This document shows positions 48,243 through 49,377 of a stretch of 49,377 nucleotides of DNA, piece by piece. The DNA comes from Kiloniellales bacterium. Its GTDB lineage: Bacteria > Pseudomonadota > Alphaproteobacteria > Kiloniellales > JAKSDN01. Made by a program: the position numbers and the translations under genes. Within the stretch, counting starts at the first letter, position 1, and each line of letters opens with the position of its first letter. Below the pieces are notes generated by a model. It searched no databases and was not told the origin of the DNA. It saw nothing but the letters and a program-made list of their open reading frames with translations. The stretch covers positions 1 to 49,377 of the forward strand of contig JASJEC010000088.1 of assembly GCA_030064845.1 (NCBI GenBank). Reading direction: 5' to 3'.

Positions 48243-49377
48243 ATGCCGCTCGGCATCAAGCCCTGGGAACCCGAGGAAGCCGTCGGCAGTCTGTGGCACC
48301 GCGTGGTGGGGCGGCTCGACGAGCGCCCGGCCTTTCCCGAAGCCGCCGTCGCCCTCGCCGCCATGCAAGGGCGCATCGGTATCGTCTTCCGCGGTCTCGG
48401 CGGCGAGGCCGGAGTGGAGTTTCGGGACGCCGCCGAGGAGACGGCCCAGCACCGGCGCAGTCTTTGGCGACGGCTCGGCCATGCCGAAGAGTCGATCGAG
48501 CGGCCCTCGTTCGACGGCGAGGTGTTGCGCCTGCCGGCAAGCCTGGACGCCCTGCCCGAGCGCGCATTGAACGAGCAGCTCTATCTCTGGCTGGCCGCCT
48601 ACGCCGCGCACGACCCAGCCCCGCCGCCCGACATCCAGGATCCTCTTCGCGCCGATCTGCTCACCCTGCGCCAGGCTCACAGGACGACCGCCCAGGTGCT
48701 CGCCGACTACCCGGGCCTGCGGCAAGGTTACGACCGGCTCCGCCGGGAGACCCTTGCCCTGCGCGCCCGGCGCCAGCGGCCGGAAGCGAAGCAGGCCTTG
48801 GAGAGCGCGATCCTTGCCCTGCTCGGCGACGGCGCCGCGACTTCCGGCACCGCGCGGCGCTACCTCGAGCTCATCCAAGAAGAGACGGCAGGGCTGGACG
48901 ACGTCACCGCGCCCGCGGGCTACCATTGTTTCGAGCCGGTCCTGCTTTGGCCGGAGCGGCGGCCGGCCCCGCTGCCGGACAGGGGCCAGGCAAGCCGCGA
49001 CGAAGCCGGGGCCGGAAGCGGACAGACCCCCAATGGAAAACGCAAACGCGCCGCCCGAAAGAAGAGTGACCAGGCCAATCGCAAGGATTCGCTGATCCTC
49101 CACCGCTTCGAGTCGATCCTCTCCTGGGCCGACTTCCTCAATCTCAACCGCCGCGTCGAGGACGACGACCCGGAGACGGCGAAGAAAGCGGCGGACGATG
49201 CCGAGGAGCTCGGCATCGCAGATGTGGACCAGCGCCCGGCCACGCGCCTCGCCTTCGATCTTGACCTGGCGCCGCGGGACCTCGAGGGGGAGCGGCTGGC
49301 CGGCGAAGCGCTGCTGCCCGAATGGGACTACCGCGGCAATCGCTACCTGGCGGACCATGTCCGCATCCTGGAGAGCC
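48243..49377 (+). CDS. norD: NorD, nitric oxide reductase activation protein, N-terminal part
   Basis: Partner of NorQ in NorB maturation. The first 378 codons are in the window, and the frame stays open to the right edge. Recognisable stretches are PWEPEEAVGSLWHRVVGR, SFDGEVLRLPASLDALPER, YLWLAAYAAHD and DSLILHRFESILSWADFLNLNRRVEDDDPETAKKAADD. It ends WDYRGNRYLADHVRILE, which normally precedes the von Willebrand A domain, here cut off. A basic Lys/Arg-rich linker (NGKRKRAARKKS) lies at ~residues 263-274. ATG 48243 follows the norQ stop by 10 bp. Confidence 0.94.
   Translation, partial: MPLGIKPWEPEEAVGSLWHRVVGRLDERPAFPEAAVALAAMQGRIGIVFRGLGGEAGVEFRDAAEETAQHRRSLWRRLGHAEESIERPSFDGEVLRLPASLDALPERALNEQLYLWLAAYAAHDPAPPPDIQDPLRADLLTLRQAHRTTAQVLADYPGLRQGYDRLRRETLALRARRQRPEAKQALESAILALLGDGAATSGTARRYLELIQEETAGLDDVTAPAGYHCFEPVLLWPERRPAPLPDRGQASRDEAGAGSGQTPNGKRKRAARKKSDQANRKDSLILHRFESILSWADFLNLNRRVEDDDPETAKKAADDAEELGIADVDQRPATRLAFDLDLAPRDLEGERLAGEALLPEWDYRGNRYLADHVRILES

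Overview
The window is about 49 kb of GC-rich bacterial DNA. Gene content and order point to an alphaproteobacterium, probably in or near the Rhodospirillales: hemC-hemD-mitofilin-hemY, tsaD-gpsA-yciI-EVE, htpX/rsmB/rpe/heparinase/purH and an SDHAF4 homologue. This placement is inferred from gene content; no 16S gene is present.

Left part (1-24 kb). A minus-strand housekeeping set (htpX, rsmB, rpe, heparinase II/III gene, purH) runs through this region but is split by two blocks. Block one (0.5-7.6 kb) lies between purH and the heparinase gene. It encodes a nitronate monooxygenase, an unrecognised 562-aa protein, two TauD/TfdA-type dioxygenases, a TraB-like protein and a PQQ-type sugar dehydrogenase lipoprotein. 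Block two (11.7-21 kb) lies between rsmB and htpX. It begins with a three-gene operon for an SBP56-type methanethiol oxidase (MtoX), a SCO copper chaperone and a di-heme MauG-like protein. Then follow a PPK2 polyphosphate kinase, a PHA synthase and three unrecognised envelope/coiled-coil genes.

Middle part (22-36 kb). Genes here encode an SDH assembly factor, a glutamine amidotransferase/GNAT pair divergent from a MocR regulator, a PcfJ-like protein, YceI, a Tat-exported PhoD phosphatase, acetyl-CoA synthetase, a Rieske ferredoxin, an EVE-domain protein, an ammonium transporter with a small membrane partner, and an unknown membrane protein.

Right part (36-49 kb). yciI, gpsA and tsaD face away from hemC, hemD, a mitofilin-like gene and hemY. 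tRNA-Thr(CGT) follows. An IS481-type element sits between that tRNA and a nitric oxide reductase operon norCBQD, which has an FNR/NNR-like box and whose norD runs off the window.

Scattered through the window are CTAG-bounded palindromic repeats. Their arm sequences differ between copies but keep base pairing within each copy. Two copies supply the stop codon of the gene they abut, and several sit at the edges of the inserted blocks. These repeats, the mtoX operon and the unrecognised clusters are the parts most worth a second look. No CRISPR array, prophage or toxin-antitoxin system was seen.
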